64,000 nucleotides of DNA, taken from contig NZ_CCXK01000012.1 of the NCBI RefSeq assembly GCF_000821305.1, forward strand, positions 198,501-262,500, given 5' to 3'. Below are positions 1-7,600 of the stretch, piece after piece. The DNA is from Clostridium culturomicium (GTDB lineage Bacteria; Bacillota; Clostridia; Clostridiales; Clostridiaceae). Position numbers and translations under genes: made by a program. The notes beneath the pieces were generated by a model. It searched no databases. It was given only the letters and a program-made list of their open reading frames with translations, and had not been told where the DNA came from. How positions within the stretch are numbered: the stretch's first letter is position 1; every line of letters starts with the position of its first letter.

Positions 1-2
1 AA

Positions 3-563
3 GAAATAATAGATGCAACTAAGGCAAGATACAGTGTAGTTGTTGAAGAACTTATACCAGACTTAATGACTTTAGGTGAAGTTCAGAAAGTATTTCAAAA
101 TCTTCTTAGGGAGAAGGTGGCAATTAAGGATAGGGTGACAATACTTGAAACCTTAGCTGATAGTGCAGTGAATACAAAGGATATAGAACTTCTTACAGAG
201 TATGTGAGAATGGCTTTAAGTAAAGGGATTTGTTCAGAACTCGTGGATGACAGTAATTACATAAATGTGGCAACTTTATCAGGAGAGGTAGAAAGACTTA
301 TTGCAAATAACCTTCAAAAATCAGCTAATGGAACCTATCCAGCAGTTGACCCAGAAAGTACAAATAAAATTTTTAACAGTATAAAAGACATAAGTGAAAA
401 TGTTGATTTTTATAATAATAGACCAATAATTTTAGTGTCACCAAAGATAAGAGCACCATTTAAAAGACTTGTTGAGATGGTATTTCCCAATATTACGGTA
501 TTATCTTTAAATGAAATACCGAATGAAATACAGATAAAAGCACATGCAATAGTTAATATATAG
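3..563 (+). CDS. flhA: Flagellar export protein FlhA, C-terminal part
   Basis: The window opens inside this gene; the frame is open from base 3 and the 186 visible residues are the cytoplasmic C-terminal domain. The family-typical ELIPDL segment followed by 'LGEVQKVFQNLL' and 'TILETLAD' is clear near the start. FlhA forms the nonameric ring of the flagellar type III export gate in the membrane, and this domain docks chaperone-substrate complexes. The membrane half lies outside the window. The stop is 16 bases from the sigma-28 start, so the two genes are co-transcribed; no flhF or flhG lies between them. Confidence 0.93.
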   Translation, partial: EIIDATKARYSVVVEELIPDLMTLGEVQKVFQNLLREKVAIKDRVTILETLADSAVNTKDIELLTEYVRMALSKGICSELVDDSNYINVATLSGEVERLIANNLQKSANGTYPAVDPESTNKIFNSIKDISENVDFYNNRPIILVSPKIRAPFKRLVEMVFPNITVLSLNEIPNEIQIKAHAIVNI

Positions 564-579
564 TGGGGAGGTAATTAAG

Positions 580-1296
580 TTGAATAAAGCTGAGAAAGAG
601 CAATGTGTACTAGATAACATTAATTTAGTGAGATATATAGCATCTAAATATTATACAGAAAGTATAGGGATTGAGTATGAAGATTTAGTAAGCTATGGAA
701 CCATGGGTTTAATCGATGCTGCAAATAAATATGAGGACGATAGAAATTGTAAGTTTTCAACATTTGCGTCTATGAAGATAAAAGCCTTTATAATAGATGA
801 AATAAGACGACGTTCTCCAGTTTCAAGGAACGATGTTGCAAATATAAACAAATATAATTATGCAGTAAAAGAGCTTCAAAACAACTTATTTAGAGAACCT
901 ACAGAATTAGAAATATCAAAATTTTTAAAGGTATCTACTGCTGAGGTGAAAAAAATTGAAACTAATATACATATAATGACTACCACATCTTTAGATACAG
1001 TGATTTTCCAAGGAAATAATGATATAACACTGATAGATACAATAAAGGCTGATGAAAGTTCATTGCCAGATAAAAAGATTGTAGAGGATGAAAAGATAGA
1101 CATACTAGCAAAAGCAATTGAGATGTTAAAGGAAAAGGACAAGCTAGTACTTTCCTTATATTACTATGAGGAGCTGACCTTAAAGGAGATTGGAAAGGTT
1201 CTTGAGGTATCAGAGTCTAGAGTGTGCCAGCTTCACAGCAGAGCGATAGTAAACTTGAGAAATGCAATGAATAAATTAAATTATAATATAGCTTAA
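580..1296 (+). CDS. fliA: Flagellar sigma-28 factor (FliA/SigD)
   Basis: This 238-residue sigma-70-family factor has region 2 at about residues 15-90 (with FSTFASMKIKAFIIDEIRR) and a region 4 helix-turn-helix at about 185-230 (LTLKEIGKVLEVSESRVCQL). Size and motifs fit the FliA/SigD/WhiG group, which directs RNA polymerase to late flagellar, motility and chemotaxis promoters. The start is TTG, set by the ribosome site GGGGAGG about 9 bases upstream. It lies directly after flhA and before rod-protein genes, so it is made with the early or middle flagellar operon. The FliA identity rests on family resemblance plus context. Confidence 0.92.
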   Translation: MNKAEKEQCVLDNINLVRYIASKYYTESIGIEYEDLVSYGTMGLIDAANKYEDDRNCKFSTFASMKIKAFIIDEIRRRSPVSRNDVANINKYNYAVKELQNNLFREPTELEISKFLKVSTAEVKKIETNIHIMTTTSLDTVIFQGNNDITLIDTIKADESSLPDKKIVEDEKIDILAKAIEMLKEKDKLVLSLYYYEELTLKEIGKVLEVSESRVCQLHSRAIVNLRNAMNKLNYNIA

Positions 1297-1306
1297 GGAG
1301 GCAACT

Positions 1307-2080
1307 ATGTTAAGAGGAATGTATTCGTCAATTTCTGCCATGATAAATTTACAGGCCAGCCAAAGTGTAATAACAAATAACATGGCAAACATAAACACTA
1401 CAGGCTTTAAAAGTGAAACCTTAATATCTAAAAGCTTTGATGAGCTAGTATTGAGCAATAGAGATAAGTATGTTAATGGACAAGGTAAAAAACAGGAACT
1501 TGGAAGTTTAAATCCTGGAGTGAGAATAGATGAAGTTAATACTAACTATACTCAGGGAACTATAGTTTCAACAGACAATGACACTGACTTTGCTTTAAAT
1601 GGAAAAGGCTTTTTCACTATTGAAGACAGAGAAGGAAACAGACGTTACACGAGAGATGGTGTTTTCAAGGTAAATAGCATGGGATATTTGGTAACAACTA
1701 CTGGGGATAGTGTTCTTGGAGTTAACCAAGCCACTAATGCACTGGAGCCTATATACGTAGGAAATCAGAAGATATCTATGGATAATAGAAATAATATTTT
1801 GCTGGATTCAAGGCTTGCATATAGATTTAATATTGTAGATTTTCAAGATTATAACACTTTAAATAAAGTAGGTCAGAATCAATTTGAAGGAAACAATCCA
1901 GTAACAGCAAATAATTATAATATACAAAATAGAGTTAAAGAGACCTCAAATGTAGATCTTATAGATGTAACTTCAGCTTTAATGACAAATATGAGAGCCT
2001 TTGAAGCAAATCAAAAGGTTGTCCAAATTATGGATACAACTTTAAGTAAGATAGCAAATGAAATAGGATCTATTAGATAG
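1307..2080 (+). CDS. flgF: Flagellar rod protein, FlgF/FlgG family (first copy)
   Basis: The 257-residue protein has the N-terminal rod/hook motif of axial flagellar proteins (MLRGMYSSISAMINLQ, then NNMANINTTGFKSE), a central hook domain with a GKGFFTI stretch, and the matching C-terminal helix near 'FEANQKVVQIMD'. It should assemble into the periplasmic/cell-wall rod that links basal body to hook after export through FlhA. It starts 10 bases after fliA behind AAGGAGG. The next gene is a paralogue; in Bacillus the equivalent pair is flhO/flhP. Which copy is proximal rod (FlgF) and which distal (FlgG) is inferred from order only. Confidence 0.85.
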   Translation: MLRGMYSSISAMINLQASQSVITNNMANINTTGFKSETLISKSFDELVLSNRDKYVNGQGKKQELGSLNPGVRIDEVNTNYTQGTIVSTDNDTDFALNGKGFFTIEDREGNRRYTRDGVFKVNSMGYLVTTTGDSVLGVNQATNALEPIYVGNQKISMDNRNNILLDSRLAYRFNIVDFQDYNTLNKVGQNQFEGNNPVTANNYNIQNRVKETSNVDLIDVTSALMTNMRAFEANQKVVQIMDTTLSKIANEIGSIR

Positions 2081-2091
2081 GGGGTAGACTG

Positions 2092-2853
2092 ATGTACGGA
2101 ATGATGAATGTAAGCAAGTCTGGAATGAGTGCTAATCAAAACAAAATAAATGTAATTTCTAATAATATGGTTAATTCAACTACTACTGGATATAAGAGAT
2201 TAGAGGTTGAGTTTCATGACTTGGTCAGAGAAGGGTTAAACAGGGATTCTTACCCTGTTAATAAACTAAATACTAATATTGGGACAGGCGTAAGAAGCGG
2301 TAATGAAATAAGAAATACTATGCAAGGCAGTTTAAAGCAATCTGGAATTAAAACAGATTTGGCAATAGATGGTGAAGGACTTTTTAGAGTTATAAGACCT
2401 AATAATACTTATGCATATACAAGAAGTGGAGAGTTTGCCATTGATTCTAGCGGAAAACTTGTGGATGATGCAGGGAATATATTAGATATACAGTTTTATA
2501 ATAACAATAGTTATGCAACAGCAGGATTGACTAATGAAAATTTTACTGTAGATAAGAGTGGGCAAGTATATGCTGGCAATGAGTTGATAGGAAAAATAAA
2601 TTTATATACTGCAACAGGTGATAATGACTTTTTATCAGCAGGTGATAGTTTATTTGTGACTAAAGACGGTGCGAATTTAAATGTAGTAAATGGTTCAAGT
2701 ATAATGCAAGGATATACAGAGATGTCTAATGTTAATTTAGGACAGGAGATGACTGATTTAATTTCAGTTCAAAGAGCTTTTCAGTTAAATAGCAAGGGAA
2801 TTACAGTTGCTGATGATATGTGGTCAATGATAAATAATCTGCAATCAAGGTAA
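2092..2853 (+). CDS. flgG: Flagellar rod protein, FlgF/FlgG family (second copy)
   Basis: A second axial protein of 253 residues with the same architecture: N-terminal 'MSANQNKINVISNNM', 'TTTGYKR', central GEGLFRV, and C-terminal helix 'LISVQRAFQLNSKGITVADDM'. It is expected in the distal rod. It follows the first copy by 11 bases with a GGGGG-type ribosome site. The two copies are clearly diverged, so this is an old functional split, not a recent duplication. The FlgG label is positional. Confidence 0.85.
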   Translation: MYGMMNVSKSGMSANQNKINVISNNMVNSTTTGYKRLEVEFHDLVREGLNRDSYPVNKLNTNIGTGVRSGNEIRNTMQGSLKQSGIKTDLAIDGEGLFRVIRPNNTYAYTRSGEFAIDSSGKLVDDAGNILDIQFYNNNSYATAGLTNENFTVDKSGQVYAGNELIGKINLYTATGDNDFLSAGDSLFVTKDGANLNVVNGSSIMQGYTEMSNVNLGQEMTDLISVQRAFQLNSKGITVADDMWSMINNLQSR

Positions 2854-2868
2854 GAAAGAGGATATAAC

Positions 2869-3759
2869 ATGGAAGATATAAGATTATATGACTTTAAAAA
2901 GAGTGAAAAATTCTCCATAGAGAATATTAGATATTTTGTAGCTATGGCTGAGGAATTTTGTAAAACTTCGAATATGCAGATAAGCTATGAGACTAAAAGT
3001 GATAATTTTAAATTAGATTTAGAAAAATCAAGTCAGACAAATTTTGGGGAATTTATAGAAAAGGTAAATAGTAATAATGTAGTGGTAGAATATAGGGTTT
3101 ATCCGTTAGTAGAGAATTTAACCATTTTCTTTGATAAGCATGTGGTACTTAGCCTAGTGGATTCATTATTAGGTGGTAGTGGAAAAATTGATTCTATTGA
3201 TAGGGAGCTTACCAATATAGATTTAGAATTATTTAAGTATTTAGCAGAGTGTTTACTGAGAAGAATATATATACCTTATCATCATGAGAATATAAATATT
3301 GTTGATATATATACAAATACAGTTCAATATCAGAAGCTTACCAATAAAGACGTTATTTTTGAAGCTGCACTAAAGGTGGCTTTACAGAAAGAGTCACTTG
3401 GTATGGTTAGATTCTGTATGCCTTACAAAAACATGGAGTCAGTACTTGGAGATTTAGTTAATAATAATATCAAAGGACTGAATAGATTAGATGAAGAGGG
3501 AGAAAAATTATTATCTAAGGAAGCTTTAGATTTCACGAGAAATGTAGATGTAGATATCTGTGCAAAGCTTGGTGGAGCAACAGTAAGCATTAATGACTTA
3601 TTAAATCTAGAGGCAGGAGATGTTATTCTTTTAGACCAGAGAATTTATGATGATATAACTATAAGTGTTGGAGATGCCGATGTATATAAGGCTAAAGCAG
3701 GATTATTAGGAATAAAAAAAGGTGTTGAAATAACTGATATAATTGATAAGGAGAGATAA
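2869..3759 (+). CDS. fliM: Flagellar switch protein FliM, lacking the CheY-binding N-terminus
   Basis: The 296-residue protein has the FliM middle domain (about 5-200; IRLYDFKKSEKFS is the usual domain start, LVDSLLGGSG the central signature) and a C-terminal SpoA domain (about 215-292). It belongs to the C-ring that sets rotation direction and works with FliN. It begins where the middle domain begins: the EIDALL-type peptide that binds phospho-CheY in canonical FliM is absent, and an in-frame stop (the flgG stop) lies six codons upstream, so no longer start exists. A ribosome site AGAGGA precedes the ATG. A second, CheY-responsive switch protein probably lies elsewhere in the genome. Confidence 0.85.
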   Translation: MEDIRLYDFKKSEKFSIENIRYFVAMAEEFCKTSNMQISYETKSDNFKLDLEKSSQTNFGEFIEKVNSNNVVVEYRVYPLVENLTIFFDKHVVLSLVDSLLGGSGKIDSIDRELTNIDLELFKYLAECLLRRIYIPYHHENINIVDIYTNTVQYQKLTNKDVIFEAALKVALQKESLGMVRFCMPYKNMESVLGDLVNNNIKGLNRLDEEGEKLLSKEALDFTRNVDVDICAKLGGATVSINDLLNLEAGDVILLDQRIYDDITISVGDADVYKAKAGLLGIKKGVEITDIIDKER

Positions 3760-3761
3760 CA

Positions 3762-4025
3762 ATGAATGATAAAATAGCTAGAGTATTAGATATACCAATA
3801 GAGATTACTGTGGTCCTAGGAAGAACTAAAATGGCTTTAAGTGAAATTTTGGAGCTGGGAAGAGGTTCTTTAATTGAGCTTGATACTTTAGATAATCAAG
3901 AAGTTGAAATATTAGTAAATGAAAAGAAAATAGCTTATGGACAAGTTGTTGTTGCTCAACAGAATTTTGGAATTAAGATAACTAAGGTATTAGAGCCAGA
4001 TGACTTAGTTAAAACTTTGAGATAA
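3762..4025 (+). CDS. fliN: Flagellar switch protein FliN (SpoA domain)
   Basis: An 87-residue protein that is almost entirely one SpoA domain: 'VLDIPIEITVVLGRTKMALSEIL' and 'ELGRGSLIELD', with GQVVV near the end. FliN forms the base of the C-ring and the docking site for export substrates with FliH. It starts two bases after fliM and so is translationally linked to it. It has no CheC phosphatase domain, unlike the FliY form found in Bacillus. The flagellar gene run ends here. Confidence 0.88.
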   Translation: MNDKIARVLDIPIEITVVLGRTKMALSEILELGRGSLIELDTLDNQEVEILVNEKKIAYGQVVVAQQNFGIKITKVLEPDDLVKTLR

Positions 4026-4054
4026 GCTTTTAAAATTTTAATTTGAGGTGTGTG

Positions 4055-4801
4055 ATGAAAATAGACAATGCAATTTATAGATGTAATAGATATGTAGCAT
4101 ATGTAGTTCTAACTGCATATGTAATTCTATTTATATTTTTATTGCCACAAAAATTTCGTGTTGAAGAAATCATTGACACATCGACAGAAATACAAGAAAC
4201 GGAGGAACTTATTGAAAGTAATCATTATTATATTAGTGGTGTTCCTTCAATAAATCAATTTCCAGAGCTTCCTACAGGTTGTGAAGTTACAAGTTCAGCA
4301 ATGCTTTTAAATTTTTATGGGGTAAGTGTTGGTAAAGAAACTTTGGCAGATGAAGTTTCAAAAGCTGCCTTACCTGGATTTAAAAATGGCAGAATTGAAG
4401 GTGAAAGTCCTTATGAGTACTTTATAGGTAATCCTAGAGATAATAATGCCTTTGGCGCATTTAATCAACCTATGTTTAATTTGATAAATAGGTATATAGC
4501 TGCTGAAAATATTACTGGCTGTGAATTTTCGCAAATCATTGAAAAAATTAAAAATGGACAACCTGTCATGGCATGGATAACGAGAGACTTAATAGAGGTA
4601 CAATATACAAGCAGCTGGTATATAGAAAATGAAGAATTCTGGTGGCCAAGAGGTGAACATACTGTTGTTATTACTGGAGTTGAGAAAGGTATAGTGATAG
4701 TTAATGATCCTTATGATGGTCAAGAAAAGCGATATGAATTAGAGCGCTTTAAAAGCGTTTGGGAAGCTATGGGAAGACAGGCTATTGTTATTTCAAAGTA
4801 A
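4055..4801 (+). CDS. Membrane-anchored C39-like cysteine peptidase
   Basis: The 248-residue protein has one N-terminal membrane segment (about residues 14-31), then an extracytoplasmic C39-like domain. The likely catalytic residues are visible: Cys in LPTGCEVTS (about 76), His in 'RGEHTVVITGV', and Asp in 'VNDPYDG'. This is the papain-like Peptidase_C39_2 type, without an ABC transporter. The start is placed at ATG 4055 because GAGGTG lies just upstream; an in-frame TTG at 4043 precedes that ribosome site. It follows fliN by 29 bases and is closed by a terminator, so it may be read with the flagellar operon. Its substrate is unknown. Confidence 0.75.
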   Translation: MKIDNAIYRCNRYVAYVVLTAYVILFIFLLPQKFRVEEIIDTSTEIQETEELIESNHYYISGVPSINQFPELPTGCEVTSSAMLLNFYGVSVGKETLADEVSKAALPGFKNGRIEGESPYEYFIGNPRDNNAFGAFNQPMFNLINRYIAAENITGCEFSQIIEKIKNGQPVMAWITRDLIEVQYTSSWYIENEEFWWPRGEHTVVITGVEKGIVIVNDPYDGQEKRYELERFKSVWEAMGRQAIVISK

Positions 4802-4831
4802 AAGGTGTGAACTTGTTTCACATCTTTTTTT
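4802..4831 (+). terminator. Rho-independent terminator
   Basis: The stem GGTGTGAA/TTCACATC (4804-4811 with 4817-4824, one G-U pair) is followed by a run of T. It ends the flagellar and C39 peptidase transcript. Confidence 0.8.
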
Positions 4832-4890
4832 ATAACTAAAATCATACTCTTTTTATTTTGGGTAACTCTATTATAAAAGGTGGTGATTTG

Positions 4891-5283
4891 ATGATACTTA
4901 ACTTAGAAAGTGGTTGTCATGAAATTGGAAAAAAGCATGGAACTATTATGGAAGGTAGCATTGAACTAAGTAATGGAACAAAATGTTTGATTTTTGCTCA
5001 TTATTGCGATAGTACATTATTTTATAAAGATTTTTTCAGGATTTCAAAAAATATTTTTAAAGTAAATAAATCAATAAAAAGGAATCTTAAAGAAGTAAAA
5101 AAAGAAGTAAAGAAGCGAGGATATAAAGATGTTTGGACAAAGGGAGCTTTCTCTTTTTATGGTGATCTAAGGCCATTAGCTGTAAAGGCTGACTTTGGGA
5201 AGTGGGGAAAGAATGGAATTATTGAGAATGAAAAATATGGCTCGAATTTTTTAATATCAGCTGTTTTCTATAAACAATCTTAA
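4891..5283 (+). CDS. Hypothetical protein, basic, 130 residues
   Basis: I do not recognise the family. The start at ATG 4891 follows AAAGGTGG by a good distance. The protein has no signal peptide or membrane segment. It has a lysine-rich central helix (about 70-90, KRNLKEVKKEVKKR) flanked by beta-type sequence. It stands alone after a terminator and before a small cysteine-rich gene. Codon use matches the neighbours. Confidence 0.6.
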   Translation: MILNLESGCHEIGKKHGTIMEGSIELSNGTKCLIFAHYCDSTLFYKDFFRISKNIFKVNKSIKRNLKEVKKEVKKRGYKDVWTKGAFSFYGDLRPLAVKADFGKWGKNGIIENEKYGSNFLISAVFYKQS

Positions 5284-5420
5284 ACACCTAAATTAATTTA
5301 AATATAATAAAATGTAGAAAATTACTCTAGAATTTCATAGGGTTATTAATAAGAAGGTGGACAAAATATTTTTAGGATAGTTCATATCCTCAAATTATAA
5401 TTTTTAAGGAGTGATAAATC

Positions 5421-5552
5421 ATGAGTGAAAAGCATTGTTGTGGTTGTGGTTCAAAACAAGATAAAGAAAAAAAGGCTAATAGTTGTGGATGTAGTCATAA
5501 AAAAGAGAAGAAGGCTCAAAATATAAAAGAGTATAATTCTACTTGTCATTAG
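5421..5552 (+). CDS. Small cysteine-rich protein, 43 residues
   Basis: A complete reading frame from ATG 5421 to TAG 5550-5552, behind AAGGAGTG. The product starts MSEKHCCGCGSK and has a second cluster NSCGCSH and a final TCH, giving six cysteines and several histidines spaced by lysine-rich linkers. It could bind a metal such as zinc or copper, or an Fe-S cluster; this is inferred from composition. It is followed by a strong terminator, so it is probably expressed on its own or with the gene upstream. Confidence 0.6.
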   Translation: MSEKHCCGCGSKQDKEKKANSCGCSHKKEKKAQNIKEYNSTCH

Positions 5553-5610
5553 TAGAGATACTATAGAATACTGATTATTATTAATCTGGCGGAGAAGAAA
5601 AGAAACCCAG

Positions 5611-5640
5611 CCGGCAGCTTTAGTGCTGCCGGTTCTTTTT
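5611..5640 (+). terminator. Strong terminator
   Basis: A perfect 8-bp stem CCGGCAGC/GCTGCCGG (5611-5618 with 5625-5632) is followed by TTCTTTTT. A small CTGG...CCAG helix may form just before it. It ends the small cysteine-rich gene. It also sits at the 3' end of the opposing zinc-ribbon gene. Confidence 0.85.
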
Positions 5641-5797
5641 AGTTAATTTTGCATATTTTATGTCCACAATTATCACATTTATAATAGGTTTTACCATATT
5701 GATTATTATCATATACGTGATTGAATTTTTTCATAGTATATCCACATACTTCACAGGGAAATGTTTCAGGAATATTTGATTTATTGTTTTTTCTCAT
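5639..5797 (-). CDS. Small zinc-ribbon protein, 52 residues
   Basis: On the minus strand a complete frame runs from ATG (5797-5795) to TAA (5641-5639), with GGAG upstream. Two CxxC knuckles, CEVC at about 15-18 and CDNC at about 41-44, plus a further Cys near the end, are spaced as in a zinc ribbon. It may be a nucleic-acid- or protein-binding ribbon; nothing more specific can be said. It diverges from the flavin oxidase gene at 5938, and the space between holds an inverted repeat. Confidence 0.6.
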   Translation of the reverse strand: MRKNNKSNIPETFPCEVCGYTMKKFNHVYDNNQYGKTYYKCDNCGHKICKIN

Positions 5798-5841
5798 ATT
5801 TAAAGTAACTCCTTAATCAGCTTCATTTAGTATATTATATA

Positions 5842-5864
5842 TTTGTCAGAAAATATTTGACAAA
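5842..5864. promoter_or_regulatory. Inverted repeat in a divergent promoter region
   Basis: TTTGTCA (5842-5848) and TGACAAA (5858-5864) form a perfect 7-bp inverted repeat with a 9-base spacer. It is centred between the divergent zinc-ribbon and flavin oxidase genes. The spacing of about one and a half helical turns fits a dimeric repressor. The regulator is unknown. Confidence 0.4.
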
Positions 5865-5937
5865 TTGGAAAGGTTAAATATTTCTTTTAACTATGATATC
5901 ATCATATTAAAGAGATTTGAAGTGAAGTAGGTGTGTT

Positions 5938-7284
5938 ATGGAGAAGTTAAATTTTAAAGGGTTAACAGGACATATAGTTACAAGAGATGTTTTCAGCTAT
6001 GAGGAAGATAGAAAGCAATGGAATAGAGCTGTTAAAAAATATCCGTTAGCAATTGTATATTGCTTAGAGGAAGAGGATATTATTAATGCAATAATATGGG
6101 CTAGAAAAAATAAAGTTGGAATTAGAGTAAGATCTGGTGGACATCATTATGAAGGGTACTCTAATGGTAATGATGTTTTAATTATAGATGTAAGTAGAAT
6201 GAATAATATTATGTTAGAGGAAGAAAAAGGGGTTCTTACAATTCAGGGTGGAGTTAGGAATAGGGAGTTATATGAAGCTACAGGAAAGGCCGGTTATCCT
6301 TTTCCAGGAGGGGGATGCCCTACCGTAGGTGCAGTAGGTTTTACTTTAGGTGGTGGATGGGGATATTCCGCCAGAATGTTTGGGTTAGGCTGTGACAGCT
6401 TAATAGGGGCAGAAATCATTGATTATAAGGGTGAAAAAATAATTGTTAGTGAAGTTGAGAATAAAGAATTGCTTTGGGCATTAAAGGGTGCTGGTGGAGG
6501 CAATTTTGGAGTTGTCACATCATTAACCTTCAAGCTTCCAGAAAAGGTTCAGAATGCAACTTTAATTAACATAGATTGTCCTAAATTGCCGAAGGAAGAT
6601 AGAGTTCAATTATTTTTAATTTATCAGCAGCTGTTTAAAACCTTGGATAATAGATGTAATTTGAAAATGGCAGTATACAATTCAAAAGAGAAAGGAATTG
6701 GCGTTAAATTCACAGGCATATTTTATGGTACGAAAAAAGAAGCGAATTTAGCGATTATGCCAATAAAAGAGTTTCATTGTGACCTATGTATAACAATGAA
6801 GTATATGAGTGTATTTAAGGTTAACGAAGAAATCCAAGATAGTCATCCAGATTATGAAAGCTATAAATCAGGAGGCCGATTTGTATTACGAGATTACTCA
6901 AGAGAAGAAGCAGAAGAGCTTGTGAGTTTAATAGAAGATAGTGCAGAAGGATCAACCTATGCAGCAATATCTTTATATGGTTTAGGGGGTAAGGTGCATG
7001 AAGGCAATAAGAAATTGTCGGCATTTGCTTGGAGAGATGCCCAATTTATTATGGGGATTCAATCAGTCTGGGAAGATTCGATGTATGCACAAGGAAATAG
7101 AGCTTGGACAGTTGAAAAGTATAATGTAATTAAGAAATATACAAAGGGAGCTTTTGTTAATTTTCCACTTGCAGAGAATGAGAGTTATTTAGAGGATTAT
7201 TATAGGGATAATAAAAAAAGATTGAAGGATCTTAGAGAAAAATATGATCCATATAGAATTTTTGGTTTTGAACAGGGATTATAA
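5938..7284 (+). CDS. FAD-linked oxidase of the berberine-bridge type
   Basis: A 448-residue flavoprotein with an N-terminal FAD_binding_4 (PCMH) domain (about 35-210) and a C-terminal BBE segment ending YDPYRIFGF. RSGGHHYEG (His about 69) and GGGCPTVG (Cys about 127) match the two residues that bind FAD covalently (bicovalent flavin) in this family. Members oxidise sugars, alkaloid-like amines or other small molecules with oxygen or another acceptor; the substrate here cannot be told. There is no signal peptide, so it is cytoplasmic. It is a single gene closed by a terminator, with a possible operator upstream at 5842-5864. Confidence 0.85.
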   Translation: MEKLNFKGLTGHIVTRDVFSYEEDRKQWNRAVKKYPLAIVYCLEEEDIINAIIWARKNKVGIRVRSGGHHYEGYSNGNDVLIIDVSRMNNIMLEEEKGVLTIQGGVRNRELYEATGKAGYPFPGGGCPTVGAVGFTLGGGWGYSARMFGLGCDSLIGAEIIDYKGEKIIVSEVENKELLWALKGAGGGNFGVVTSLTFKLPEKVQNATLINIDCPKLPKEDRVQLFLIYQQLFKTLDNRCNLKMAVYNSKEKGIGVKFTGIFYGTKKEANLAIMPIKEFHCDLCITMKYMSVFKVNEEIQDSHPDYESYKSGGRFVLRDYSREEAEELVSLIEDSAEGSTYAAISLYGLGGKVHEGNKKLSAFAWRDAQFIMGIQSVWEDSMYAQGNRAWTVEKYNVIKKYTKGAFVNFPLAENESYLEDYYRDNKKRLKDLREKYDPYRIFGFEQGL

Positions 7285-7291
7285 AAATAAT

Positions 7292-7320
7292 AAAGCCGCG
7301 AGTGGGATTTCGCGGCTTTA
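7292..7320. terminator. Terminator after the flavin oxidase
   Basis: Stem AAAGCCGCG/CGCGGCTTT (7292-7300 with 7311-7319) with a 10-base loop. The A and T ends allow function in both directions, although the T run is short. Confidence 0.7.
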
Positions 7321-7356
7321 CATTATGGATAATTATATAACTCTAGGGCTACGCTT

Positions 7357-7432
7357 TAAGTGATAGTCTAAATCTTTGATTTAGTTACTCAAGATCACTC
7401 CTTTGAATAAATATAAGAAGGAGTTTCCTTAA
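7357..7432 (+). repeat. Dispersed hairpin repeat, copy A
   Basis: The block begins AAGTGATAGTC, continues with the short palindrome TAAATCTTTGATTTA, then an ACTCC...GGAG hairpin and GAGTTTCCTTAA. Closely similar blocks lie near 59840-59990 (same strand) and 21640-21796 (opposite strand). Confidence 0.6.
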
Positions 7433-7600
7433 CCATTAATTTGGGGGGGATAAAGGTTAAGGCAGGTTATAGCCATAGAGTATGTATATTTCTGTTTTCA
7501 AAAGAATTATAAAAGATGATTGTAGTTTTAGATAGGCTGCAGCCAAGTATTAGCTTGACTGTAGCCCTATTATTTTAAATTACATATCTATAGGTTTGTG

